Assembly: GCA_015680685.1 (NCBI GenBank)
Contig: MNCI01035706.1
Coordinates: 9,310-73,309, forward strand
Origin: Gnetum montanum
Taxonomy: Eukaryota; Streptophyta; Gnetopsida; Gnetales; Gnetaceae
Direction of reading: 5' to 3'
Length of the DNA: 64,000 bases
The notes below the pieces were generated by a model. That model was not told the origin of the DNA. It saw nothing but the letters and a program-made list of their open reading frames with translations, and made no database searches. This document shows, piece by piece, positions 11,280 to 23,841 of the stretch. The translations under genes and the position numbers were made by a program. The stretch's first letter is position 1, and each line of letters starts with the position of its first letter.

Positions 11280-14200
11280 AGGACTATCCAGGATGTTTAC
11301 AAAAGACATTCTTTTGGCAAACAATGAGGATCCTCTCATGAAACTGCAAGGGACAGGGTACCCCCTACAATCGTCATACCCTAAAGGAAATGGTGGCTAT
11401 CGAGTGTTGTGATGTGGTGTGTCTACAAGAAACTAAGCTTCAACAGTGGGAGCTCGGTTGGTTAAGGTGGCCTAGGTGGCATTCCCATTTTGTGCCTTGT
11501 CGGGGAAGGGCTGGGAGGTTAGCATCCTTATCAAAGTGGCCTTTCATAGTGGTTGACTATTCCATGTGGAGTATTAGCATCCATCTTCCCCAGAAATTCC
11601 TATGGGGCCCAACAATGGGAGGCACAGTTGCAAGAATTGGAACGAATTGGGCCCTTAATTGTCAACTAGACGAATTGGATGCTGGTCAGTGACTTTAACC
11701 AGAGGCTTTATGCATGGGAGAAGTTTGATGGGGGTACTTTAGAGCCTCTCGGAGCTCAACAATTTTAGGATTTTCTAATTTCCAATAGGTTGGTGGATGT
11801 GGAAACTAGGGGATGTAATTTCACATGGTGCAATCAACGGAAAGGTCATAACCAAATCATGATAAAATTGATAAGATTCGGGTGGGGGCGAGACTGCCTT
11901 TGGAAAAGGGGGGTGATTGTCCTTGGGAAAGAGTGGGTTGCTTCAAACCATAGGCCTCTCTTATGTTTATTGGATCCCCCAAAGGACAAGGGGCCCAAGT
12001 CGTTTAGATTGAGCAGTTTTTGCTGACAAAGTTATGGTTGAGACCATTGGTTGAGGAGATTTGGGGGGCCTACCCTTCACAAGACGATTCTAGGAAATTT
12101 ATCAAGCAAGGCCTATGCTATTGAAACACCATATTTGGGGCATTAGGTCAGACAACAAGTACACTTTTAGGTACTATCAAGGTCAACTGTTGAGGTGTTT
12201 GGAGAATATTCAGAGGGCACTAGAGATGGATCAAACATAGGAAGAGGATGAAGGAGAGGTGCTAAAAGCGCTTCAAGAGTTAGATAAGGAGGAGAAAGTG
12301 TACTGGAGAGGGATCGAAATATGCGATTCTTTTTTTGCTACAGCTCGTTCTGCTTGTATGTCCAAACAAATACTCAGTGTAACTATTGTAGGAGTTATTG
12401 TGGAGGGGAAACGTGAGGCCACCCTAGCAATGCTGAATTATTGGTCTAAGATCTCACAGAAAAAGGAGATGAAGCCTCTCTCCATTGATATTGCATGGGT
12501 GTTGGGGGAGAAGGATAATTGGTGGTTGCTTGCACCTTTTAGTTGGACTGAGCTAGGGGAGGCACTAGTTTCTATGAAAGGGGGGAGAGCACCTGGTCCC
12601 AATGGGTGGCCTGTAGAGTTTTTCTGGACATTCTTTGATGTGCTAGGGGAGAATATTTTAAATGCTTTTAACGCGATGTTGTTTTCAAGGCAAGTTCAGA
12701 GGGAGATTAACTACTCTCATCTAGTGCTTATTCCAAAAAAGACTAACCCCTCAACCCCTAAGCATTTCAAACCTATTGGGGTCTATAATAGGTTGTTCAC
12801 GAGATGTTGGTGGCTCAGATGATGCCTCTAACGCACCAACTGGTGGGGGAACAATAGGCTGGTTTTATCACGGGGAGATATATACAAGACCAAATTATTT
12901 TAGTGCAAGAGGTGATGCACTTGCTTCACAGGACCAGATTTCTACGTATGTGTTTGGAATTGGATATCACTAAAGCTGATGACATGGTTTCTTGGAGTGC
13001 TCTCCAGGAAATTATGTTGCATAAAGGTTTTCATCCACATTTCATGAAATTATGTCAGCACATTCAACAGTTCAGAGCCTTTTCTTTGGATATGGGAGGG
13101 GAGGCTTTGGGGGTTCGTCTCCCCAAGTAGAGGGTTGAGACAGCGAGACCCCTTCTCACCTTACCTGTATATCCTGGTTATGGATGCAATGCATATGTAT
13201 TGCTTGACAGAAGGGGTTAGAGGAAGGTCAACGTGTGAATTGCCTAATGGAGCATTATACCGACAACATTTTTCGTTTCTCTCGGGCTGTTGTTCCTTAG
13301 GTGTTGGCTATTAATCAAGCTTTTCAAAGAATGGCCGAGGAAGTGGGACTAGAGGTTAATCGAGGTCTTCTCAATGTGGAGCTAGTTGTGTAGGGGAGGA
13401 TAGTACAATTGTTGGAAGTGTTACCAAGGTCAAAGGATGACACTTATCTTGGACGCCCTATTTATAATTGGCATAGGAGGCGAGTATTGGAAGGCCTAAT
13501 TCAAAGGATACAAAAGTGAGTTAGTCACTGGACGACTCAGTTTCTCTCATGTGTAGGGCATCTGTTGTTCGCTACATTAGTTCTTTCAGCTATGGCTAGG
13601 TTCACAATGTCAGCCACCTCCCCTCTAGCTAAAATTACATAGAACATTGACTGGCTAATTTAGACCTTTACGTTATCGAGGGGAAAAGGTGGTGATCGGT
13701 TGCATCTTGTTGCTTGGGATATTGTTGCTAGACCAAAGTCTACAAGAGGACTTGGCCTACTTCATTTCGCGGATGTTATTGCTATGGGTCTTCAAGGGTT
13801 ACTTTGACGATTGTGTAACCAACTTTAGTATCTGGCCCAATGGGTTCAAATTATGTGCCATAAGTGCTAGCAGTGGGAAGTGTCCCACCACTTTTCAAAC
13901 ATTTGGTGTGCTTTAGTTTCCCATGTGCAGAGGATACTGTCGTTGGGGCTTCTTAATGCGCAACCAACGTAGATCATTAAACATAAATACCCTACGGTTA
14001 GGGTTGCAACAATTATAGCAAGGCCAACTCCCCAAAAAAAATTTAAATCATTCCTGTGGTTGGTTGCCCATGCAACCATCCTCGTGTGGCAAGTTTTGTG
14101 GTGGCAAGGTATGAGAGTGGTTGCAATGTGTCCACTATGCATGTCGGTGGAGGAGACCATGGCACACTTCATGTGGGAGTGTACTTATTCGGCGAGGGTG

Positions 14201-15790
14201 TGGCGGGCCATGCAAATTCCACTACCAATAACACTAGATAAGGACTCGCATTTTGTAGTGATACTGTGGCAACTATGGCGAATGCAGAATCACCAAATTT
14301 TTTGTGGGATTGCTCCATCGATTCCAAAGCAGGTCGTAGTCAGAGATTCTCAGCTTTAAAGGGAGGCACATATCGCGATGGGGATGACATTGACGTACGA
14401 GCCATCTTGCGCAGAGTATAGGGCAAATCCTATGCTTTGGCATTTGGTGGCCTGCACTAGTTGGATAGACATGTTGGAGTGGCTCCATGGTGATCTGGAC
14501 TTGGACAATGGGCCATTCTTCACAAATTGGCTTGGGGATATTACATTGTTTCGAGGGGTAAGAATTGAAATTATAGAAGCCACCATTACTCACTAACTAC
14601 AAGTGCTAGTTGAGGGGGAGGAGGTTCCTCTAAGAGGGAGGGAGCTCCAAGATGTGTGGGAATTTTTCTTGAGGCCTGTGCCCAAGATTGGTAGGGGGCA
14701 AGTGCCCAAGTCAGCGCTAGACCCCCTTTCGCAATTCTTGTGGATCATTTCTTTGTTCATTCCGAGAATGCATGGAAGTTGCTAGGAGTGCATTTTAGTT
14801 TCATGTGCTGCCTCCGAAAGGGGTATCCTGTGAACTTGCCTCATTATTTTTTGGGGGTTCTGCACCAAAGGAGGAGGGGGATGCATTTGGGGCTTATCCT
14901 AGCCCTTTGGCAAGTGGGGCTGCTAAGAAGTCACCCTAAGCCTCCAAGGGCCCTGACGATTTAGGAAGTGTATGGATGACGCAAGACAATGAGTGTTCCA
15001 TCTTTAGTGGTGGACATTCCTATGGATTTGAGTGGTGCAAAGGAGGAATCTTTGGAGGGAAGACACCGATTGGGGGGGTTTTGCGGGGCATTGAGAGAGG
15101 GGAGTCCTCACATGCCCAAGAACAACAGGAGGAGGCATATTTGGTGGCTTGGTTTGAGCGAGGGTTGGAGCCAAGGGGAGTGGAGGGTAGGGCCTCAAAA
15201 ACTTCGAGGGAGCAAGCTAGGTTGGAGACGGTGGAGCATGTGCAACCAAAAGAGCATGTGTTTTGGGATGAGTGGCTCTGGTAGTGGGAGGAAGAGTTCT
15301 AACAAGAGCTAGAATGCCTAACTCAACAGTACAAGGAGGAGGCTAGGGCAGCGAAGATCCACCACTTTTTGGGATGAGCTATAGGAGAAGGCCCATCTCC
15401 AAGAGGAGAAGGAGCAGCAGGAGCAAGAGAGGAGGGAGGAGGAGGCATAGGAGGAGGCGCAAATTCAACAACAGATTGATCAGGTGCATGAAAACAACAC
15501 TTAGTGTGGCTTTGGGAGGGACGTTGCCCTTATGTCATCCTCAACATTGGACGCAATGCACCCTGAGGTGCACTAAGGTAGCACATCCAATGCCAAAGTA
15601 AGGAGTTTCATCCAGACAGGGAGGGAAGTGCTGTGGAACAAGCATGTAAGTAGGCAAATTTCAAAGAATTCTAGCAAGTGGCAACTTTCGTCGATACAAA
15701 ATGCCACAGAGCAGTGCTAGACACGGTCCATGGTCAAGAATGGAGCTACTGTCGATGCATTGGGCTGCTGTTTCAATTATAAAATGTGAT
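11280..15790 (+). pseudogene. LINE D ORF2: endonuclease, RT, zinc finger, coiled coil, terminal block
   Basis: Domains in order: APE-type endonuclease (CLQETKL at about 11416, GCNFTWCNQRKG near 11810, WVASNHRPLL near 11935); RT N-terminus (APGPNGWPVEFF near 12588-12625, HLVLIPKKTNPSTP near 12718); catalytic YTDN at 13256-13267, not YxDD; zinc-finger-type block CPLCMSVEETMAHFMWEC (14129-14182); a family-specific region (YEPSCAEYRANPMLWHL, then DLDLDNGPFF); a charged E/K/R/Q coiled coil (about 15360-15500); and the terminal block (FKEF*QVATFVDTK, about 15655-15700). About 1,500 codons in all, with many stops and frameshifts. The asparagine in the catalytic motif is shared with copy A. Confidence 0.85.
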
Positions 15791-16026
15791 TTGGGATGGG
15801 GGTCGCTTGGGCATTTCTGTTTTTTGTGTTTCTTTACTTCCCAAGGGGTTCCAAGGGGTGGACTTTGCCACCTAGTTTGGTGGTGGGGCTGCAGAAAGGG
15901 GATCTCCCCCTGTTAAGAACGAGAAGGTTTTTGGGTGAGGGGAGATTCCTCTCGTGTTTTTGGAGACATCTTTTTGATGTACATATTGCCTTTTGTTAAT
16001 ATACTCCAAACTTTTCTCCAAAAAAA

Positions 16027-16043
16027 AACATGCTTTATATTTT
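16027..16043 (+). repeat. Right target-site duplication of LINE D
   Basis: AACATGCTTTATATTTT, one mismatch to 9796-9812. It directly follows the A tract. Confidence 0.9.
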
Positions 16044-16192
16044 AAAGACTTTTGTTGGATTTTGATTTTGTGAAGAAATGAACTTTAATAGTATTTAAGC
16101 TTATAATAATATAGTTTGCAACTATATATATTGATTATGTTTTGTGTTCATATGTCCAGATAAAATCTATAATTTTTGCCATCAATACCTAC

Positions 16193-16277
16193 CAAAATAT
16201 GCCCAGCTACAGAACCAGATTTCAGCCCAATGTCATAAGAAGTGATATGTCCCCATTCACTTAACTTAAACAACCAT
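16193..16277 (-). CDS. PSD2: PSD2-like exon 10 (start of decarboxylase region)
   Basis: After the acceptor ttatttCAG the exon reads (E)WLFKLSEWGHITSYDIGLKSG and SVAGHIL, matching the block after the ASYG motif of plant PSD2/3. It begins with one base that completes the split codon from exon 9, giving ASYEW. The donor is GTAGGT directly after ATTTTG; a second GT four bases on (exon end 16189) is possible. 85 bp. The next exon should encode the VYDRRTKRLVEE region; I do not see it down to position 1, so the following intron exceeds 16 kb and contains LINEs A-D. Confidence 0.88.
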
Positions 16278-16483
16278 CTGAAATAAAAAATGGAGGGCCA
16301 TGAAATAGATAATTAATATAAACTTATCTTTTTCTTAAGGAAAACTAATGTATATTATGCAAGATGACCTAAAAATAAGAAATAGCATTAGAACTCAGAT
16401 ACTTGTTTAACATGAAAAGCCTAATCCCAAGTTCGAAAAGCACAACAATATTTGAACTAGTTATCAACAAAAAATTCCATTAC

Positions 16484-16639
16484 TCATATGATGCTTGCTT
16501 TTCTGTGAGGAAACCTCCTATCATAATCTGGTTTCCAATTCCTTCATCAAAGCATAAACTAACATGGATCATATCATAAAGACTATCTGTAATGCCCAAA
16601 TCCTCCCCACAAACAGGGCATTTATTAATAAGAGGTTTG
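16484..16639 (-). CDS. PSD2: PSD2-like exon 9 (CPVCGE / CFDEGTGNQ block)
   Basis: 156 bp. It encodes KPLINKCPVCGEDLGITDSL, then YDMIHVSLCFDEGIGNQIM and IGGFLTEKQASYE, the most recognisable block of plant PSD2/3 between EF-hands and decarboxylase domain. The acceptor is TTTTTGCAG (16640-16641) and the donor GTAATG (16482-16483). The exon starts at phase 2 and ends with two bases of a split codon, in register with exon 10. The CPVC cysteine pair is conserved. Stops directly flank the exon on both sides, as expected for intron sequence. Confidence 0.93.
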
Positions 16640-16869
16640 CTGCAAAAATGAGCCAATTTTTTTAAAATGTAGAGGGTTTTTAGTACATCGTATAAGCTAA
16701 TTATAATAACAATAACTGTCAGATAGTTTACCAATCCATGAAAATATGATCTTAACTCAATCACATTTAATAATGATGAATAAGAAAAATGAAAAACACA
16801 TAAAATTATCAAAAACATAGGTTGGAATGATGGAAGCCAGGTTGACTCAACGAGTGCCTCATATTTGTA

Positions 16870-19800
16870 TATGTAACCTTAGTACTTTATTATATACTTA
16901 AACTTTTAATTTGTTTTAAAAGCTTAAAACACCTTAAAACCCTGCCTATTTTCATCAAGCTACGCGATGGACTAGGACACCACAAAAACAAATCCATCGT
17001 TAGGGACACCCACAAAGCAGATAACCTCCAAAAACTATAAGAACAGAAATGGCACCAAAATGGGGAAAAACAACGAAGATCAGGGGCCCCAAAGCAAATG
17101 GGCCTAGAAACAACAAACCACCAACACCAAGACCCCAAAAAAACCAATAAAAACAAGATCCCATATCGGCCTATGTAGTCATGTGCATGGGCATACTGCC
17201 TGTTCCTAGCTGTGGACCGCATCAAGAACAACCCAATGCCTTTTAGTATCCATAAACGCCGCAACCTGCAGGAACTTGTTGTATTCTTCCTCTTTTTGGT
17301 AGCACTCGACTACAAACCCTAAGGCATGAAGGTGAAGCATGGCAAAGGTTCTTCTAATGTACCTCTGTAGAGCAAGCTAGGAGGTATTCCAGTTCACTTT
17401 CATGATGACATACACATACTTGTGCTAGAATCAAGGATGGATGTTGTTTTCATGCAAAAGGTCTTGCTGGCGCTGCAGTTGCTCCTCCTCCAGGCAATGC
17501 TTTTCTCTTTGCTTTACCTCTGCGGTCTCATGAATTAACCCTCTCCTGCTCCTCCCTTAAAAGCTCTTGTCTAACTTACATGCACATCTCTGCTTTAACC
17601 TCACTCCGATGGACCGCCTCCCTTAAATCACACCTTGTTAATTCCTTTTTCGCCTCTTCTATGTGTTGTAGTATCCAAGCATCCTACTAAAATCCTCCTC
17701 CCGTTGCTGCCACTTCACCTCCCAAAGAGCCCTTTCCTCCAAACCAGCACACTTGGCCACATCTTTAATGGCCTTAATGAGATCCATTGCAAACATCTAT
17801 CTCTAGGGCTCCGCAATAGGGGAATCTTGTTCCATGTCAGCCTCCACCTAGACCCACGCCTCCCTAGGGTTTTGCACATGGGGCTAGCATCATTTATAAA
17901 CAACAATAATAACGCAAACTAGCCATGGTGTTAGAGGGCATGCCGCCCACCACAAAGCAAGGATGAGCCCCGAATGGCACCCTCGCCTCTAACACTATAA
18001 TGAAGCTAGAAAAAATTTGGGGAGGTTCACCCTTTGTCCCTACCACAAACACTTGAAGAAGGCAAAGTGCACACCCTAGAGTTTCCAAACATTACCCATT
18101 TTGATGAAGAACCGGTCAACAAACTCAGCAATGTCCTACCACATCAATGGCAAGGCCGATTTAGGAAGCTACCCAGTTCTGATTTTAGGAACTCGGCCCT
18201 GAAAAAACTCCGCAGCCTCCTAGAGGACCTGCCTCATGCTGAAGGATCACTTCTCTGGCCATGGTAATGTCTAAGAACCCAAAAATAGCCGCTTCAATCA
18301 TAGTAATCTACACCCTACGATAGGTAGTAAAGTCATTACTCAAGTTGTGGAAGAAGGCCCCATCAGCTAGCTTCAAGCCCCCTTCTAATGCAGGAAGAAG
18401 GTCCATCCAACCCACACGCGAGACCACGCCCCATAGAACCTAATTTCTTTTATAGTCGTTGGATGTGGGTTCAAACATAGGAGTGACACTCATCACACTC
18501 ACCAATTCATGCCACAACCTAAAACCCAACACCACAATCTACGCAGGAGGAGGAAGCCGCACTAACCAGAAAATTAACACATTGTGTGCCCTCCACAAGC
18601 ACCACAGCATAGCCATGGCATTGGAATCTCCATTCAAGGAGAGGAGGGCACAAGGCTGCAGCACACCAAACAGCACTAGAGAATTCACATTGTAAGATTA
18701 AGTGCAAAATTCTTTTCAGCATGAAAGAGCAAAGGGGACAACTAGCATGGATGTTTATACCTTGATCATGAAGGAAAGAACGAAGGGGCAAGACAGCATG
18801 CAACGCAAGCCACAGGAAGACTTTAATTTCCTCCCAAAGTCTCCCCTCCTAAATACACTTCCCACCCTCAACTGTCAAATACTTGTGTTTAATAATGTCC
18901 CACGGTTGTGCCCCCAATAAGTTGTTTTGGGACATTATATGTGCATGCCTACATAACACCCGCCAAACATGTGTGCCTAGTTTCTGCTCTCCATTGCTAG
19001 TATTTAGTTCCCATTACAAGAATCCATTGTGCTACATAATCATTGACTTGCATCATGCAGTTAATGAAGTGTTGGTGCCCCATGGTTATGGCATCTTGGA
19101 ACTTTAGAAACCCAATGCCCCCAACAACCTTCAATTTGGCCACCATGTCCCAACAAATACGATGCATGCACTCTCCACCTTTACCCATGAACGAAATGAA
19201 ATTTCTAATTAACTAATCCACCTGCTGAACAATGGCCATCAGGGGATTGGCAACAGAAGCGATGAAGCAAGTAATAGCCAAGAGAACTGATGTTGCTAAG
19301 ACAACGTGTCCCTTCCAAATAAGGAACCAATTAATTCAGTGCCCAATACGTTGCTAAATTTTTTGGATCAATCTAGACCAGAAACTCTTCTGATTCCAGG
19401 CATACATGGGTATGCCCAAATAAGACTCAGTTAATGTTCCAGGGAGAATGCCTTAAACCTTAGGGATGAGCACTATTCAAGAGTAGTTGATTTCACACCT
19501 CACTTGCTGCCATTGAAGCATCAGGTTGAAAGTGTCAAGGATATTGCTGCCCAAGATGTTAGCATACTCCTTGAAAAATTCAATCAACCACCCATCAGGA
19601 CCTAGGGCGCTAGCATTTTTTAGGGAGGTCATGGTTGACTCCAATTCAGCTAAATTGAATGTGGCAATCAAGCTATTGTTCTCTACTACCAACACAGGCC
19701 AGATTGGGGCTAAGATGGGTTGGGTTTCTCTATACCTCCAAATGTCAACCCAATATTCTTGCAAAATTTGAGCAAAATCGGAAACATTCGTGAAGGTTTC

Positions 19801-20785
19801 TCCCCTGTGTATGAGATGGTGAATCCTTTTAGAGCCAAAGTTGGCTTTAACCTTAGCAAAGAGGAACCTAGTGTTCTTGTCCCCATCCTTCAACCACTAG
19901 ACCCTAGACCTCGGTCACTAGTACAATTCCTCCTTTGCCGAAATCTCTTGGAGTTCCTATAATGTAGCTTGTTCTTCTTCAAGTAGCTAATCCCCTTACT
20001 CCTACCTAGCTTGAATAGCAAAGAGCTTCGCTCTCAAGGCTGGCTTGATTGCTCAAAAGGAATATTTCTCTATAGTTGTCTTGGACTTAAACAACTGTTT
20101 CAACCTAGAAAGCCCTTGTTTCAAGAAATCACAAGGATCCATTTCGATTTGGATAACTAGCCCACATATCTTCAACTAATGACCGCAACCAAGGTTTGGA
20201 TAACCAAGACCTCTCAAACCTGAAAGGACTGGACCAACAGGACAAAGGCATGTCCACCTAATAAACCATAGACTTGTGATCAAACGCCTACTGTTCCTAA
20301 CCAAAAGCCACAACCTCACAATTCATGAAGATGTTAATGCTAACCCAAACCCTGTCAATTTGAGTCATGATCCACTCTCTCCCCTGACGTTGGTTGCACC
20401 AAGTGAAGTTGTAGCCTTTAAGTTCCACCTCAACTAGATCATGATCTTGAAGGAATTGCAAAAAATATTGATAACCAAGAGGGTCATCAGCATCACCCCC
20501 AAACTTTTCCCAGCCATGCAGGCATTGGTTGAAGTCCTTGATAATGATCAACTATCATGTGTTAGGAATTAATGCAGCAATGTGTCTAAGTTCCAGAAGT
20601 TGGTCTTCCCAACTTTGCAGCCTGTAGAAGTTTGTGAGCAAATGACAGTTGCCTGAGAAAATTAAGATTTTCATATAACTTTTCAACAATTGAGCTATCC
20701 CAACCTGGACCTTTCTGAGACACTAGGGCATTGATATTAACGCTAAGTGCCCATTTTGCAGGTTGAAGCAATAGAAATCCAAACA
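16870..20785 (-). mobile_element. LINE copy E (L1-type), RT core deleted
   Basis: Minus-strand L1 inside the intron between exons 8 and 9. From right to left: endonuclease C-terminal half (20297-20620, DFNQCLH, GYNFTWCNQRQG, QIDRVWV), linker, RT N-terminus (19477-19893, SALGPDGWLIEFFKEY, CEINYS), then directly the late-RT block TESYLGIPMYAWNQKSF (about 19380-19430), a zinc finger (18710-18790, CPLCSFMLKRILHLILQC), coiled coil (about 17430-17720) and terminal block (17180-17335, YNKFLQVAAFMDTK). About 200 codons holding the YxDD motif are missing at about 19450. It lies head to head with LINE F at about 20788. Confidence 0.85.
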
Positions 20786-20789
20786 CATC

Positions 20790-22575
20790 TCTTTTTCAGT
20801 TGCCTCTTCACACAACAAGACTAGTGTGTTTTTTATCTTGATCCTTCTTCCCCACTGCATGGGAATAGTCCTATTGTCAAACTACTCTGGTTTGTCTGAA
20901 AAACCAAAAATGCAGTGGTGTTCCAAAGCTCTCTGATGCCCCAATGTACTTCTGTTGTGTCTAACACTTGAAGGCTTTGGAGGGAAGTCATTACCACGAT
21001 CAGGATTACTCCAACTATGGATCCTAATTGCAAGTCATTTTGCAATAATGCAAAGCTATGGAGCCTAGTGTCTAGGGTGAGGTAAGACAAACTATTCCCA
21101 GCTCTCAAGGAGAAGCCTAACATGCAAGATACAAGTCTCTTTGCTTACTAGGGAAATGATGAAACATAGTTCACTAAAGAGAATATCTCTACCTACCTTG
21201 TCATTCCATGGCCTAGGGAGATTATTCTGTCAACAACAAACGGGCTCCGAGATTCAACAGTGTTTTTCCAAGGCAATGTGCCTAAAATTAGTAGTGGTCA
21301 GGCTCCCCATTTATGGTTGCTACCTCTCTGGCAAGCAATGGCCAAGCTTGTTGAATATTTTTTCATATAGTCAAGAAACATGTCCAAATTGTAGAGGGTC
21401 CACATCTTTTTACATTGTCTACAACTAGGCAAGCCTATTAACCTCCCTAGATTCTTTTTGGTTTTTTTCCAACAACAATGGTAGGGGAGACATTCGAGCT
21501 TAATCTTGGAATTTTGAAGGCTGGCTAGGCCACTGGTACCATTGCCACTCCTAAAACGGAGGACTAGGTGTTTCACTAGGATCTACAACAACATAGGAAG
21601 CATGGGTCAATAGCCTCCTCTGTTGTAAGGAATGCCTCCCCTAGGAGGGTTTCTGCTTGTTCCTCTTCACAAGGGATGGGGTTGATGCCAAACAAACCAA
21701 GGGAGTGAGAAAAGGAGCATGAACATTAACTATGAGAGGAGCCCTCAGAGAGAAAGTTGGCCCTAAGGAAGGAAATGGAGGACAAGTTCAGGGCTGATTT
21801 AGGCAAGGTCATCTTGGAGATGGAGCAGCAAGTGAGGGATAAAAAATGGTCCTAGAGGGAGCACGAGGAGTGTGCACGCAAGTTGGAGGGAGAGCAGAGA
21901 TAGGAAATGGAGAGAGAAGCACAATAGCAACAAGAAATGGAAGAGGATCCAACATAGCATCCTTGAGGAATGCATCTAGGAAGAGTTGAAGAAGCAACTA
22001 TATAAAAAGGAGGAGGAACAAGAACAGAAGAAGAAAAAGTTATTCAGGTGTGCAAAGGAATTTCTAGAAGAGAAGAACATGAGAGAGCACTAGTATAAGA
22101 CTCTTGCCCTCAATGCTAGACTATGGTTCAGATTGGACATCCATACTCTATGATGGGTATTAACAAGGATACATCATTGGACAACCTTAGAAAATACATC
22201 AGGCAAACATCATGCACATTGCATCCTAACAAGATGCAATACTTGGAAAAGCACATCTAGGATTAGAACAAGGAAAGGTATAAGAGCTTTCAGTAGGCTG
22301 CAGGGTTTCTACCCTCTAAGGAGAAACGGGAAATTGTTAACAAGGTGTATAGACAAGAGATGCCCTCCAGTAGTTGCAAAACATTGTCTTTCCCTATATG
22401 AGTTGTTGTTTCTATCATTTTTCTAAGGGCACTCTTATCAAATTTTGAGGTTTTATGGGCCCCAAATTTAAAAAACTTCCATTGTTGCCACCGACACCTT
22501 TTCCTCCACCTTCTTCATTTGGCTACAAGATCTTAGGATTTGTTATTAATATTAAACAAAGCTTTTTAAGAAATT
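20790..22575 (+). mobile_element. LINE copy F (L1-type), 5'-truncated C-terminal part
   Basis: Starts after the zinc finger. The translated stretch 20790-21560 matches that of copy G at 32270-32880, for example LWREVITTIRITPTMDP against LWKEVIAEMGITPTGS. Then come a long charged coiled coil (21690-22090, EMEQQVRDK, REHEECARKLEGEQR), the terminal block at 22255-22385 (KERYKSFQ*AAGFLPSKEKR, IVNKVYRQEMP) and a tail near 22560. Stops and frameshifts throughout. Confidence 0.83.
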
Positions 22576-23560
22576 CATGTGCTCCTAGCCCATGTTCATG
22601 TCACATCTGAAATGAACCCATAGCATCTACGTGGAAACTACAAGGCTCATAACACACCCATGATGTCAACACAATGTGATGAGGCATCCATGTTAGTCTA
22701 GACTTAGTTTGGCAAGATGTGCTAGTCTCTTTGAGCTTGTAGAGGTATTTTCTCTTTCCTTTCCCACTTTTCCTTGTTAAGACCATGTCTTGACATCTCT
22801 TGAGGATTTTGGATCTTCTACAAGCTTGGAGAGGTCAATTGAGACATGTGTACTCAACTCTTGATCCATCTGAATATGAAATCAAGCTTTTGGTGATGGG
22901 CATGTATTGGCTCCCTAGAGCAAACCCACCTCCTATGTTGCCTCCTTGAAGCTAGTGCATCCCTAAACCTTTCTGACAAGATTTCCCTGGAAAGGTGGTT
23001 GAAAAGTAATCTTGTGTGCTAGCACCAAGACGCTAACACACCTCTTCATTTCCATTCTAAAAACTATAAATACCAAGGCAAGGAAACTCATAGAGGGCCA
23101 TTTTGCATTCCATTTTCCTTTGCTTTTTTGGGTACAAAGCTCCTCCCTTTGCTAAGTATTATTTTTCTTGCTTTGTGTGTGTTTTGAGCAGTTGTTTCAC
23201 CATATGACGAGACTCTATTAAAATGTTGTCATGCTTACATGGCCTGGAACTATTTGGTCAAGCAAAGTTAAGAGTTTATGCAGTGAATACAACTCAGATT
23301 TCCCTTTTATTTTCCAATCCAATGTGTCATTAAACTACAAAAAGAAGAAGAGTTGAGTGATCAACCTCTCAAAAATTAATCGATTCCTATTTTAGTTATT
23401 ATATTAAAATAATTAATCTATAATAAGTTAAATAATTAGATGTGTGGAATTGTGACACTACAACCTTAACAAAGCAGGTTATGTCTAGATAGCATGGTGT
23501 TGAACCATCAAGGACATAACTAAGGAGCCATTTCTTATTTCTATGTTATCTTGTATTATG
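22576..23560. other. Intron sequence, possible decayed LTR
   Basis: No ORF or exon is recognised. A TATA-like box (ctataaatac at about 23067) followed by pyrimidine-rich sequence would fit a promoter-bearing LTR remnant, but I cannot find matching ends, a primer site or a target duplication. Confidence 0.3.
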
Positions 23561-23564
23561 TTGT

Positions 23565-23672
23565 GCACCTATCCCACAGAAAATTGCAATGTTGTGTGTT
23601 AGTGTGAGGCATTGCACTTATCCCACAAGGGATTGTGACACAAGTGTGCATATGTGGCATTGCACTTATCCC
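23565..23672 (+). repeat. ~49-bp tandem repeat running into the assembly gap
   Basis: Units start at 23565, 23614 and 23662 with gcac(c/t)tatcccaca. Each unit holds a GTG-rich segment and ends in ggcatt. The third unit breaks off at the run of N. The array probably continues through the gap and may have caused it. Confidence 0.8.
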
Positions 23673-23841
23673 NNNNNNNNNNNNNNNNNNNNNNNNNNNN
23701 NNNNNNNNNNNNNNNNNNNNNNNNNNNNNNNNNNNNNNNNNNNNNNNNNNNNNNNNNNNNNNNNNNNNNNNNNNNNNNNNNNNNNNNNNNNNNNNNNNNN
23801 NNNNNNNNNNNNNNNNNNNNNNNNNNNNNNNNNNNNNNNNN
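23673..23841. other. Assembly gap (169 N)
   Basis: An unbroken run of N between a tandem repeat on the left and a likely exon start on the right. The translated stretches of X in reading frames crossing it carry no information. At least part of an EF-hand exon of the host gene probably lies here. Confidence 0.99.

Larger units (their letters stand above)
9813..16026 (+). mobile_element. LINE copy D, full-length L1-type element (6.2 kb)
   Basis: The only apparently complete LINE in the window, bracketed by a 17-bp target duplication with one mismatch and ending in an A tract at 16018-16028. It has about 40 bases of 5' leader, ORF1 (from 9853), an endonuclease-RT ORF2, a coiled-coil tail, the terminal block and a 3' UTR ending ttgttaatatactcc...ttttctcc before the A tract. 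Both ORFs are broken by stops and frameshifts. It sits inside an intron of the decarboxylase gene only about 150 bases from exon 10, in antisense orientation to the gene. Confidence 0.92.

Noticed and set aside
23565-23672. CRISPR-like array
   Set aside because: The units are simple 48-49-bp tandem repeats without distinct spacers, in a eukaryotic intron.
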